Shown here: positions 42,463 through 48,636 of the stretch, in pieces | Layout: each line of letters opens with the position of its first letter | Position numbering within the stretch: position 1 is the first letter of the stretch | Assembly (NCBI RefSeq): GCF_008801835.1 | Contig: NZ_VZOW01000040.1 | Coordinates: 1-48,636, forward strand | Source: Cupriavidus pauculus | GTDB taxonomy: Bacteria; Pseudomonadota; Gammaproteobacteria; Burkholderiales; Burkholderiaceae | Reading direction: 5' to 3' | Length of the DNA: 48,636 nucleotides | Notes under the pieces: generated by a model | Seen by the model: only the letters and a program-made list of their open reading frames with translations | Told to the model about the DNA's origin: nothing | Databases searched by the model: none | Position numbers and translations under genes: made by a program

Positions 42463-43095
42463 ATGAATTCGCAATCCCGACCTTCGCCCGCACCGCGCGG
42501 GCGAACTTCTGTGCCCCGCCAGGCGCCTGCGCAGGTGCGTATCATCGGCGGCCGCTGGAAACGCTCGCTGCTTCCCGTACTGGAAGCCGAAGGGCTGCGC
42601 CCGACGCCCGATCGCGTGCGCGAGACGCTGTTCAACTGGCTTGGCCAGGATCTGACCGGTTTGACCTGTCTGGATCTGTTTGCCGGCTCCGGTGCGCTGG
42701 GCATCGAAGCCGCGTCGCGCGGCGCGGCCGCGGTGACGCTCGTCGAAGCCAATCCCCGCGTAGTGCGCCAACTGCGCGACAACCTGTACCGGCTCGACGC
42801 ATCGCAGGTGAAGATCATCCAGGCCGATGCGTTTGCCGCTGCGGCGCAAATGCCGGCAAACAGTGTTGACGTGGTGTTTCTCGATCCTCCCTTCGCGGAA
42901 GACTGGATCGGCCCCGCGCTCGAGCATGCGGCGCGGCTGACGCGGCCAGGTGGGGTGGTCTATGTCGAATCCGACAAGCCGTTGATCGGCGCCGATGCTC
43001 CTGTGCCGGCCTCGCTCGAAATCATCCGCCACGCGCGTGCCGGCGCCGTTCATTTCCATCTGCTACAGCACCGGAGTGCAAACGGCGCGGATTGA
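42463..43095 (+). CDS. rsmD: 16S rRNA (guanine(966)-N(2))-methyltransferase RsmD
   Basis: Methylates G966 of 16S rRNA. 210 residues. VRIIGGRWKRSLLPV and LRPTPDRVRETLFNWL precede motif I CLDLFAGSGALGIEAASRG; the catalytic motif IV is VDVVFLDPPFAEDW. Upstream of coaD, the usual pairing. Confidence 0.96.
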   Translation: MNSQSRPSPAPRGRTSVPRQAPAQVRIIGGRWKRSLLPVLEAEGLRPTPDRVRETLFNWLGQDLTGLTCLDLFAGSGALGIEAASRGAAAVTLVEANPRVVRQLRDNLYRLDASQVKIIQADAFAAAAQMPANSVDVVFLDPPFAEDWIGPALEHAARLTRPGGVVYVESDKPLIGADAPVPASLEIIRHARAGAVHFHLLQHRSANGAD

Positions 43096-43188
43096 GGCCG
43101 AGTCGTATGATGACCGCCAGGCGGTTTGCCGCGCCGGCCAAGCGTTTGCGGGTCTGCTGCATTGCCGCAAGCAAGCCATCGCGCGGCC

Positions 43189-43216
43189 TTCCAAATACTG
43201 CATTTGGGGTTACACT
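43189..43216 (+). promoter_or_regulatory. possible coaD promoter
   Basis: TTCCAA (43189-43194), a 16-base spacer and TACACT (43211-43216) in the 213-base rsmD-coaD gap. Moderate match only. Confidence 0.35.
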
Positions 43217-43308
43217 ACGCCGCTGCTGATTGTCCAACGCCCGTCACGCAAGCACTTGAAAGCGGCCCCGTTTGCGGGCCGGCAACGGGCAGCCCCTAAG
43301 GAGGAAAC

Positions 43309-43794
43309 ATGGTCGTCGCCGTCTATCCCGGTACTTTTGATCCCATGACCCGGGGACACGAGGATCTCGTTCGTCGTGCGTCGAACATCTTCGATGAACT
43401 CGTGGTCGGCGTGGCGCACAGCCCCAACAAGCGCCCGTTCTTCTCGCTTGAGGAACGCATCGGCATTGCGCGCGAAGTGCTGGGCCACTATCCGAATGTC
43501 CGAGTCGAAGGTTTCTCAGGGCTGCTAAAGGATTTCGTCCGCAAGAACAATGCGCGCGTGATTGTGCGTGGGTTGCGTGCAGTGTCGGATTTCGAATACG
43601 AGTTCCAGATGGCCGGCATGAACCGCTACCTGCTGCCCGACGTCGAGACGATGTTCCTCACGCCGTCGGACCAGTATCAGTTCATTTCGGGCACCTTCGT
43701 GCGCGAGATTGCGGTGCTCGGCGGCGACGTCAGCAAATTTGTCTTTCCCTCCGTGGAGCGCTGGCTTCAGGAGAAGATTGGCAAAGCGGAATAA
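43309..43794 (+). CDS. coaD: phosphopantetheine adenylyltransferase
   Basis: Fourth step of coenzyme A synthesis. 161 residues. The nucleotidyl-transfer motif is AVYPGTFDPMTRGHEDLVRRA; RGLRAVSDFEYEFQMAGMNR and PSDQYQFISGTFVREIA complete the family pattern. AAGGAGG lies at ideal spacing before ATG 43309. Confidence 0.97.
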   Translation: MVVAVYPGTFDPMTRGHEDLVRRASNIFDELVVGVAHSPNKRPFFSLEERIGIAREVLGHYPNVRVEGFSGLLKDFVRKNNARVIVRGLRAVSDFEYEFQMAGMNRYLLPDVETMFLTPSDQYQFISGTFVREIAVLGGDVSKFVFPSVERWLQEKIGKAE

Positions 43795-43860
43795 AATAGA
43801 GCCTTCGACTCCGTCGACGTGGCCAGTCCGGGCGCGGGCGGGTTGCAGGAAGGAAATATC

Positions 43861-44046
43861 ATGGCGCTACTGATCACCGACGACTGCATCAATTGGTCTG
43901 TAAGTGATTCTCATTTAACCGTCATGGCACAAGGCTTTTACGCATTTCCAATTGCTCAGAATCATGTTTTGCAACTCAACCGCAACACTGAGTCCAAAAC
44001 ATGGCAACGTTCTCCGAACGCAAAGGAACTTGGCAAGCCAAGGTAG
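43861..44046 (+). pseudogene. YfhL-type 4Fe-4S ferredoxin, interrupted by the integrative element
   Basis: AGGAAGG precedes ATG 43861, and the product starts MALLITDDCIN, the exact N-terminus of YfhL/FdxA-type ferredoxins, which continue with CDVCEPECPN. Here the frame changes after codon 11 into TGG and unrelated, AT-rich sequence, ending at a stop at 44046 (61 codons in total), so only the first of the cluster cysteines remains. The gene order rsmD-coaD-ferredoxin is the normal one in Burkholderiales. The rest of the gene should lie at the far end of the element, beyond the window. Confidence 0.85.
43885..43896 (+). mobile_element. left attachment junction (attL) inside the ferredoxin gene
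   Basis: The chromosomal sequence changes within TGCATCAATTGG, where an intact ferredoxin would read TGC-ATC-AAC-TGC. The crossover is within or next to TGCATCAA-TTG. The exact core needs the right end, which is outside the window. Confidence 0.6.
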
Positions 44047-44993
44047 TTCGTAAGGGTTTCCCGACCCAGTACAAGTCTTTCGACACAAAGGCAAAAGCTC
44101 AGGTGTGGGCACGAGCCGTCGAAGTGGCTATGGATAACGGGACGTGGGGCGATCCTGCTGGGTCGGCTGACGTAATATTTGGCGATCTGTTAAAGCGTTA
44201 TCACGAGTCAGTAACCCCCACTAAACGCAGTAGAAGCAGCGAAAGCTATCGTCTTGCCAAACTGAGACGGCGCAAAATCGCTGACTACAGTATGCGCAAC
44301 CTTACGACTCACGTGCTGGGTGAGTATCGTGACGAGCGTTTGAAAGAAGGGGCAACTAGCGCAACTGTTTGCCGTGAGTTGGCCAGTATCTGCGCGGTTA
44401 TTACTCACGCCCAACGTGAGTGGGGTCTAAAGCTTGGCAACCCGGCCAAGCTAGTTAAGAAGCCACGCCTTCCCCCAGGTCGAAATCGCTCACTCAAACC
44501 GCACGAAATTGAGCGCTTGCTGCAGGAGCTACATCCCGAAGCTCACAAACGCAGGCACCCGCTATTACATCCGGTGGTGCAGTTTGCGCTCGAAACAGCG
44601 ATGCGACGCGGAGAGATCTTGAATCTAGTGTGGCGCAATGTCGACTTTGGGCAAAGGACTGCCTTTCTGCCCCTAACCAAAAACGGCAAAGCCAGAACTG
44701 TCCCGTTGAGCAGTCGTGCAGTTGAGATTTTGGGCAGTTTGCCTCGCACGGATGAGACGCTGGTGTTCCCAATTTCCGATTATGCCCTTGAGTGCGCTTT
44801 TGTTCGTGCCTGCAAGCGTGCAGAAATCGAGAACTTCCACTTCCACGATTTGCGCCACATGGCTACTACGGAGCTGTCCAAGAAGCTGCCGAATGTGATC
44901 GAGCTTGCTAGTGTGACCGGGCATTCAAATGTGCAGATGTTGAGCCGTTACTACCACACGACAGCGGCGGACTTGGCGCTCAAGATCGGCTAA
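44001..44993 (+). CDS. tyrosine-type site-specific integrase
   Basis: 330 residues. An N-terminal arm-binding part (ATFSERKGTWQAKVVRKGFP), a SAM-like core-binding domain (about 55-160) and the catalytic domain with ETAMRRGEILNLVW (Arg), FHFHDLRHMATTELS (His-x-x-Arg), VTGHSNVQMLSRYYHTT (His and the nucleophile Tyr). All catalytic residues are present, so it should be active. It begins inside the hybrid ferredoxin frame (overlap of 46 bases) and has no visible ribosome binding site of its own. Confidence 0.95.
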   Translation: MATFSERKGTWQAKVVRKGFPTQYKSFDTKAKAQVWARAVEVAMDNGTWGDPAGSADVIFGDLLKRYHESVTPTKRSRSSESYRLAKLRRRKIADYSMRNLTTHVLGEYRDERLKEGATSATVCRELASICAVITHAQREWGLKLGNPAKLVKKPRLPPGRNRSLKPHEIERLLQELHPEAHKRRHPLLHPVVQFALETAMRRGEILNLVWRNVDFGQRTAFLPLTKNGKARTVPLSSRAVEILGSLPRTDETLVFPISDYALECAFVRACKRAEIENFHFHDLRHMATTELSKKLPNVIELASVTGHSNVQMLSRYYHTTAADLALKIG

Positions 44994-45027
44994 TACCTGG
45001 CCCTACTTCGGAGGGGGCAACGCCAGC

Positions 45028-45056
45028 TTGACGGCAATAGCCACCGCCCGTACCGT
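45028..45056 (+). promoter_or_regulatory. promoter for the 61-residue protein gene
   Basis: TTGACG (45028-45033), a 17-base spacer and TACCGT (45051-45056). The -35 is strong, the -10 weak. Confidence 0.45.
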
Positions 45057-45091
45057 AAATGACCTGTAGAGCACGCTGCGGAGGGCACGGA

Positions 45092-45277
45092 ATGCTTAAT
45101 TTCTTGTTGGACGTTTTGAAGACTGTGGCCACGAAGTCGAGTTCGTCGCCAGGAAAAATGGGGGCTATCAACTATGGCCCGAGCACGATTTCTGGCGATC
45201 ACGACCATCGCTATAACACGGGCGGCGATCGTACGCCTGCACAGAAGGCGGCGGACGCAGCCAAGAAAAAGAAATAA
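45092..45277 (+). CDS. small basic protein of unknown function
   Basis: 61 residues; not recognised. A short amphipathic start (MLNFLLDVLKTVATKS), a Gly/Ser/His-rich middle (INYGPSTISGDHDHRYN) and a Lys-rich end (AADAAKKKK). GGAG eight bases before ATG 45092 and a possible promoter support real expression. A GGCCGC/GCGGCC hairpin (45304-45319) follows. Confidence 0.6.
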   Translation: MLNFLLDVLKTVATKSSSSPGKMGAINYGPSTISGDHDHRYNTGGDRTPAQKAADAAKKKK

Positions 45278-45303
45278 GCAGCAGAGCAGTGACAGCAACG
45301 AAA

Positions 45304-45319
45304 GGCCGCATTTGCGGCC
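45304..45319 (+). terminator. hairpin after the 61-residue protein gene
   Basis: GGCCGC-ATTT-GCGGCC, extended by partial CGAAA/CTTCG pairing. No T run follows, so it may be a weak terminator. Confidence 0.45.
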
Positions 45320-45422
45320 CTTCGTGTATGTGTGTGCGCTGATCTACTCGATAGCGCGAATGATGCACGTACCCGCTGGACAATACCGCCGCTGCGGGGG
45401 ATGCTGGTCATGTGCCATGCCG

Positions 45423-45428
45423 TACAAT
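45423..45428 (+). promoter_or_regulatory. -10 element for the three-gene operon
   Basis: TACAAT lies 44 bases before the first ATG of the operon (45473). No clear -35 hexamer is present. Confidence 0.4.
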
Positions 45429-45472
45429 TTCGCTTCGAACGCAAACAAGAACAGTAGTGAGGGGTTGCGGCA

Positions 45473-46561
45473 ATGGCAATCGTTAAAATCGCACCGGCAA
45501 GACCGACCGTTCCGGGTGTTGAACACGTAGTCCGAGCCATCAAGGGACGCGTATCGATGCCAGTCCTTCGGGACAGTATCAAGGCCGCGCGCCTCAAAAC
45601 TGGATCAGCCTGGGACGATGTAATCGGAGCGGCAAATGAGCCGACCAATGGACCGAAGCTGACCCAGTTTCTGTGGGACTACTATCAGGAACACATTATC
45701 GCCGGTGAGCGTTATGTGCAGCTCTACGAGCTGGACACGCCGACCCGCGATAAGGTCTTGAACACGCTTGCTCATGCAGTCGTAACCCCTTCCGACTTCT
45801 CCGCAACATATCCGCTTCCGCTGCAACCACCGCAACTGAATTCCGGCCCAAAGGTGCCGACCTTAGTAGAGGTCCGCTCGTTGCCAAACGGTGACTATGC
45901 ACTGGTTTATTGTTCAGTGCGCTCGCACGACGTCCGCGAAACTTACGACTTCAACCAACTACCCGCGTTGGTTCAAAAGACTTACGCCGGCATTGACGAA
46001 CTGATCACAGTAAAGAAGACCTACTTCCAAGCTTTTGATGTGGTCGTTGTGCGGTCGACTCTTGATAGGGTAGAAATTTGCATCGACCATCCCAAGAAAG
46101 GTATCGCAAAGACCCTAGATAACACGGTTCTAGAAGTGTTCCGAGAAGCGAGTCTAAACATCCCAGACTTGCAGCGTGTATATCAGTCCCAGCCGACCAA
46201 CGTGTTTGGTGCACTGAGTGGCATCTACTTCGAACCGAAAGAAGGTACGGTACGGTTGCTGTCATTCCGTACGATGACCACCGGTTCGCGAAAAACGGAA
46301 AAGATGATGAAGTCCTCTGACGATCTGCGCTCGGAAGATTTCCATCAGGCGGGAGCTGTGGCTGTTGACAACAAGTTTAAACCTTATGAACTTGTCGTCG
46401 ATTGGGAGTCGAAGATTCCGGTCGGCCAATATCAAATTGCCATGCACGCTCATTTCAGAGAGCTGTCATCCCCAGATCCGCAATTGAATGGTTTTTTTGC
46501 CCTTGCGGACACCAATCAGCTGATGACGCTTGCTATCAACAAGATAGTTAAGTTTCTTTGA
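45473..46561 (+). CDS. unrecognised protein, first gene of a three-gene operon
   Basis: 362 residues, soluble, no signal peptide or membrane segment. No familiar motif was found. A basic N-terminal part (APARPTVPGVEHVVRAIKGR) is followed by alternating beta-like stretches (YALVYCSVRSH, FDVVVVRSTLDRVEICID) and a C-terminal region with GALSGIYFEPKEGTVRLLSF. GAGGGG lies eight bases before ATG 45473. The gene ends at the start of the next one, so all three genes appear co-translated. Confidence 0.85.
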   Translation: MAIVKIAPARPTVPGVEHVVRAIKGRVSMPVLRDSIKAARLKTGSAWDDVIGAANEPTNGPKLTQFLWDYYQEHIIAGERYVQLYELDTPTRDKVLNTLAHAVVTPSDFSATYPLPLQPPQLNSGPKVPTLVEVRSLPNGDYALVYCSVRSHDVRETYDFNQLPALVQKTYAGIDELITVKKTYFQAFDVVVVRSTLDRVEICIDHPKKGIAKTLDNTVLEVFREASLNIPDLQRVYQSQPTNVFGALSGIYFEPKEGTVRLLSFRTMTTGSRKTEKMMKSSDDLRSEDFHQAGAVAVDNKFKPYELVVDWESKIPVGQYQIAMHAHFRELSSPDPQLNGFFALADTNQLMTLAINKIVKFL

Positions 46562-46566
46562 ATGCC

Positions 46567-46977
46567 ATGCTACCGGCTACGAAGAGCGACGTCCTCAGAG
46601 AGCTAACCGAAATTTGGGGTGACGGGCCTGAGGCTCAGATCGGTGAGAAGATACTCCACTTCATATCGGAACATCTGAACAGCCGCTATCTCCCGTTGTC
46701 GAGCTTTTTCTCATTTGTTGGAAGCAAGAGCCCCGAAGAAAAGCGAATCGTAGTCAAAGTCGTCAACTATTTTTCAGGTGCGGGCATACAGCTTCTGGAC
46801 CTTCAATTCGAGTACATCGATGAGGAAGATTCGCTTCTGCTTGACGCCGAACAAGCGCAGTTAGCATCCGAGAGAAAGATTAACCCTATTACTGGCGATT
46901 TCGACGCCGACTTGCACGTCAAACTTTTTGTGTGCTTCGCTCCCTCCGAAGTAGCAAGGAGGGCTCTGGTTAAATGA
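46567..46977 (+). CDS. unrecognised small acidic protein, second gene of the operon
   Basis: About 136 residues. No known motif. Helical N-terminus (SDVLRELTEIWGDGPEAQIGEKI), then LQFEYIDEEDSLLLDAEQAQ, which is strongly acidic. ATG 46567 is six bases after the previous stop; a TTG at 46558 that overlaps it is the alternative. Its stop overlaps the next start (ATGA). Confidence 0.8.
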   Translation: MLPATKSDVLRELTEIWGDGPEAQIGEKILHFISEHLNSRYLPLSSFFSFVGSKSPEEKRIVVKVVNYFSGAGIQLLDLQFEYIDEEDSLLLDAEQAQLASERKINPITGDFDADLHVKLFVCFAPSEVARRALVK

Positions 46978-47669
46978 ATGCTCTCCCGAACATCTCGCTG
47001 ACTGACTATGTTGCATTGATAAAGAACGACCCCATCCAGTCCGCTAGCATCCATCGTCAGTTCACTAGTTCCTACGATCAGTTCATTGAACTGTTCTATC
47101 AGACGCTTGACTTCACTATCGCGCTTATCGAGGAGAACCCCCAGTTCCAACAAGATCGTTCTGAAGATGAGCTGACCGATCAAATTGTCCGTTCGCTAAA
47201 GATCGCCGGTTATGACGTGACCCAAGGAACTACCGGGGGGGGCAATAAGGACATTACCGTCAAGTGGCGCAATCCAATGTGGAGTTGGATCGGTGAAGCT
47301 AAAATATACAAGAGCATCGCGTCGCTGCGTGAGGGGTTCCTGCAGCTTATTACGCGCTATAGGACAAGTGACCCTCGACATACGCAAGGCGGATTGATTG
47401 CTTATACATTCCGTCCCAAAGCCGCCCAACTGCTAAAAGAGTGGATGGATGAGGTCGTTACAGTGCCCGAGGCAGAGGGCATCAAAGTCGAGCAATGCAA
47501 TATCAAGAGAGACTTGGCCTATATAACCATCCATGACCATGTGGCGACAGGCTTGCCTTGTCGCATTCGGCATGTGTCCGTAGCGCTTTACTTCCTGCCG
47601 CAGGACAAAAGCGGACGTACCGCAAAGAAGTACGCCAGACGGAGAAAAGCAGCGACTACTGCAAACTAG
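46974..47669 (+). CDS. PD-(D/E)XK nuclease-like protein, third gene of the operon
   Basis: 231 residues. A helical N-terminus, then EDELTDQIVRSLKIAGYDV (Glu64/Glu66), GGNKDITVKW (Asp93), WIGEAKIYKS (Glu108-x-Lys110) and GFLQLITRYR (Gln124), matching the order E...D...ExK...Q of restriction-endonuclease-fold enzymes. The C-terminus is basic (SGRTAKKYARRRK), suited to nucleic acid binding. ATG overlaps the previous stop by four bases. No helicase or methyltransferase accompanies it, so a classical restriction system is unlikely. Substrate unknown. Confidence 0.72.
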   Translation: MNALPNISLTDYVALIKNDPIQSASIHRQFTSSYDQFIELFYQTLDFTIALIEENPQFQQDRSEDELTDQIVRSLKIAGYDVTQGTTGGGNKDITVKWRNPMWSWIGEAKIYKSIASLREGFLQLITRYRTSDPRHTQGGLIAYTFRPKAAQLLKEWMDEVVTVPEAEGIKVEQCNIKRDLAYITIHDHVATGLPCRIRHVSVALYFLPQDKSGRTAKKYARRRKAATTAN

Positions 47670-47674
47670 TCATA

Positions 47675-47702
47675 GATGTTGGGGCGTCCCCCGACATCTT
47701 TT
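47675..47702 (+). terminator. intrinsic terminator of the three-gene operon
   Basis: GATGTTGGGG (47675-47684) pairs with CCCCGACATC (47689-47698), one G-T wobble, 4-base loop, then four T. It begins six bases after the nuclease-like gene stop. Confidence 0.88.
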
Positions 47703-47771
47703 CTGCGCCTCTCTAACCCAATCACCAGGCATTGCGCCTTTGGCGCCGAACGTCAGGGAGGCCCGATACCC

Positions 47772-47945
47772 TCAAGCGGGCTTCTGCTGAATCTTGTTCA
47801 GCTTTTGCTGCGCCTTCTGAACTTTCAGTCGCTGATCCGCGACCTGTGCCTGTTTGGTCGCACGCTTTGCGCTTTGCTTCTGGGTGTCGACGCTTTTCTG
47901 CTGGCTCTTGAGATTGACGCCGCTAACGATTTCGATGAGTCTCAT
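47772..47945 (-). CDS. short Gln/Lys-rich coiled-coil-like protein
   Basis: 57 residues, easily missed because it is short. AGGAGG (47960-47955) lies nine bases before ATG 47945. After MRLIEIVSGVNLKSQQ the protein is a run of Gln, Lys and Ala with heptad-like spacing (KATKQAQ-type, then VADQRLKVQKAQQKLNKIQQ), suggesting a coiled coil. Not recognised. Same strand as the DUF6641 gene, 111 bases downstream of it. Confidence 0.65.
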   Translation of the reverse strand: MRLIEIVSGVNLKSQQKSVDTQKQSAKRATKQAQVADQRLKVQKAQQKLNKIQQKPA

Positions 47946-48016
47946 GGCTGATTGCCTCCTTTCCAGTATTTAGGGAGAGGAAACTCGAGTCGTGCGGTAG
48001 GCAGTAATACCATTTC

Positions 48017-48050
48017 AGGCAGCGATACCAAATGGATGATATCGCTGCCT
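48017..48050. repeat. 11-bp perfect inverted repeat
   Basis: AGGCAGCGATA (48017-48027) and TATCGCTGCCT (48040-48050) flank a 12-base loop, just after the stop of the DUF6641-type gene. No T run on either strand. It could be a transcript-end hairpin or a protein-binding site. Confidence 0.75.
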
Positions 48051-48056
48051 GGGAAG

Positions 48057-48503
48057 TCAGCGCTTGATCATGAAGCCGGAGCGCATCGTTTCACTGGCAG
48101 CCTCGATCTGCGCATCCAGTTCACCAGCGGCGACAGCGGCCTTTAGCGCGTCGAGTGTTGGGATCAGGTTGTCGGTTGAACCGACTTCGACGGCCGTTTT
48201 TCCCTTGGCCAGCTCCAGCACCCTGGCGCCATAGCGTACTTGCAGGCAGAGCTTGCCGTTCTCTGCGGCAAACCACCATGCACGAACTCGCTTTGCAGTT
48301 TCGATGCTGCGCCGTTCGCCAGTTTCAGCGTCCTTGACTGAACGGACACGTGTCGGTTGAAACGACACTCCCTCCCGCTGCGCCTTTGCAAGCTCCGTCT
48401 GTTCCCAGATTTTTGCGATCAGGCGGTTACGGCGCTGTACGATTTGCGGTACAGCATTGGGGCGCTTCGCGGCGATGAGTTTCAGATTGTTCAGGCCAGA
48501 CAT
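48057..48503 (-). CDS. DUF6641-like protein
   Basis: 148 residues from ATG 48503 (MSGLNNLKLIAAKRPNAVP); an ATG at 48569 would add 22 residues. I match it from memory to the DUF6641 family of mobile-element proteins: VVQRRNRLI-type start, DAETGERRSIE, VRAWWFAAENGKLCLQVRYG and VLELAKGKTAVEVG. Function unknown. No good ribosome binding site is visible for either start. 48504-48636 shows no further gene. Confidence 0.65.
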   Translation of the reverse strand: MSGLNNLKLIAAKRPNAVPQIVQRRNRLIAKIWEQTELAKAQREGVSFQPTRVRSVKDAETGERRSIETAKRVRAWWFAAENGKLCLQVRYGARVLELAKGKTAVEVGSTDNLIPTLDALKAAVAAGELDAQIEAASETMRSGFMIKR

Positions 48504-48636
48504 TTCTGCGTAAGCGCCCGGTGAACCCGTCTTGAAGGGAAGCAGGAGAGCAAGGAGCATCGTGTCCATCTAAATTCTTGGTGGACACGTGAACACTATC
48601 GAAGAGAGCGCACCAGCGCGACGCCGACGTCGGCAC

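Larger units (their letters stand above)
43894..48636 (+). mobile_element. integrative element, left part (right end outside window)
   Basis: From the broken ferredoxin to the window end, base composition falls (about 45% GC in one 60-base line counted at 46081, against about 67% at 42601) and genes become short or unrecognised. Contents: tyrosine integrase, a 61-residue protein, a three-gene operon, a 57-residue protein and a DUF6641-type protein. No plasmid, conjugation or phage structural genes are visible, so element type is undetermined. Confidence 0.85.

Noticed and set aside
46974..47669. Classical type II restriction enzyme
   Set aside because: No DNA methyltransferase is in the operon or the visible part of the element, so a restriction-modification label is not supported.
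47676..47951. Plus-strand open frame of 91 codons after the nuclease-like gene
   Set aside because: It begins inside the operon terminator and lies opposite the 57-codon gene that has a consensus ribosome binding site.

Overview
The window is 48.6 kb of a high-GC chromosome, almost certainly from a betaproteobacterium of the Burkholderiaceae and most like Cupriavidus/Ralstonia. The basis is gene content and order: gshA-gshB beside an EIIA-Man/HPr/EI phosphotransferase set, rhodanese-grxC-secB-gpsA-trmL, a complete aa3 cytochrome oxidase operon with betaproteobacterial accessory genes, rpoH under a CIRCE element, nasT-nrtABC, and ftsY/M16 peptidases/rsmD/coaD/ferredoxin. No rRNA, tRNA, CRISPR array or IS element was seen.

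Layout. Bases 1-6.9 kb: 3' part of an ammonium transporter, a gene-free gap holding a possible small RNA and a 12-base tandem repeat, glutathione synthesis (gshA, gshB), then the EIIA-HPr-EI phosphorelay. 6.9-13.3 kb: iron storage (bfd with a Fur-like site, bfr), moeB/thiF-type adenylyltransferase, carboxy-terminal protease, gpmA, and the divergent rhodanese-grxC-secB-gpsA run. 14.4-17.8 kb: orphan Bug-type binding protein, trmL, comF, BioC-like methyltransferase. 18-28.2 kb: cytochrome c oxidase structural genes (coxB, coxA, coxC) with copper-, haem- and assembly-factor genes (small assembly protein, ctaG, SURF1, an SCO-like thiol protein, ctaA, ctaB, sco1). 28.3-31.5 kb: rpoH, a pirin, ybiB. 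31.6-35.8 kb: nitrate ABC transporter nrtA-nrtB-nrtC with the RNA-binding antiterminator NasT. 35.9-37.3 kb: fumarylacetoacetate hydrolase family protein and maleylacetoacetate isomerase. 37.3-37.9 kb: a lower-GC orphan gene whose product resembles the pertussis toxin S1 ADP-ribosyltransferase. 38.2-43.8 kb: ftsY, two M16 peptidases, rsmD, coaD. From about 43.89 kb to the end: the left part of an integrative element.

Three things stand out. First, the nrtA leader carries a sigma-54-type promoter, two hairpins with the A1/G4 hexaloops recognised by ANTAR proteins, and an intrinsic terminator whose 5' arm overlaps the second hairpin; with nasT next door this is a complete-looking antitermination switch. 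Second, the orphan ADP-ribosyltransferase-like gene. Third, the integrative element: a tyrosine integrase lies just inside a YfhL-type ferredoxin gene cut after about 11 codons, followed by a tightly packed three-gene operon encoding two proteins I do not recognise and a PD-(D/E)XK-nuclease-like protein. That operon is the best candidate for an undescribed (possibly defence) system.

All calls come from reading the sequence by eye; no database search or structure prediction was run.
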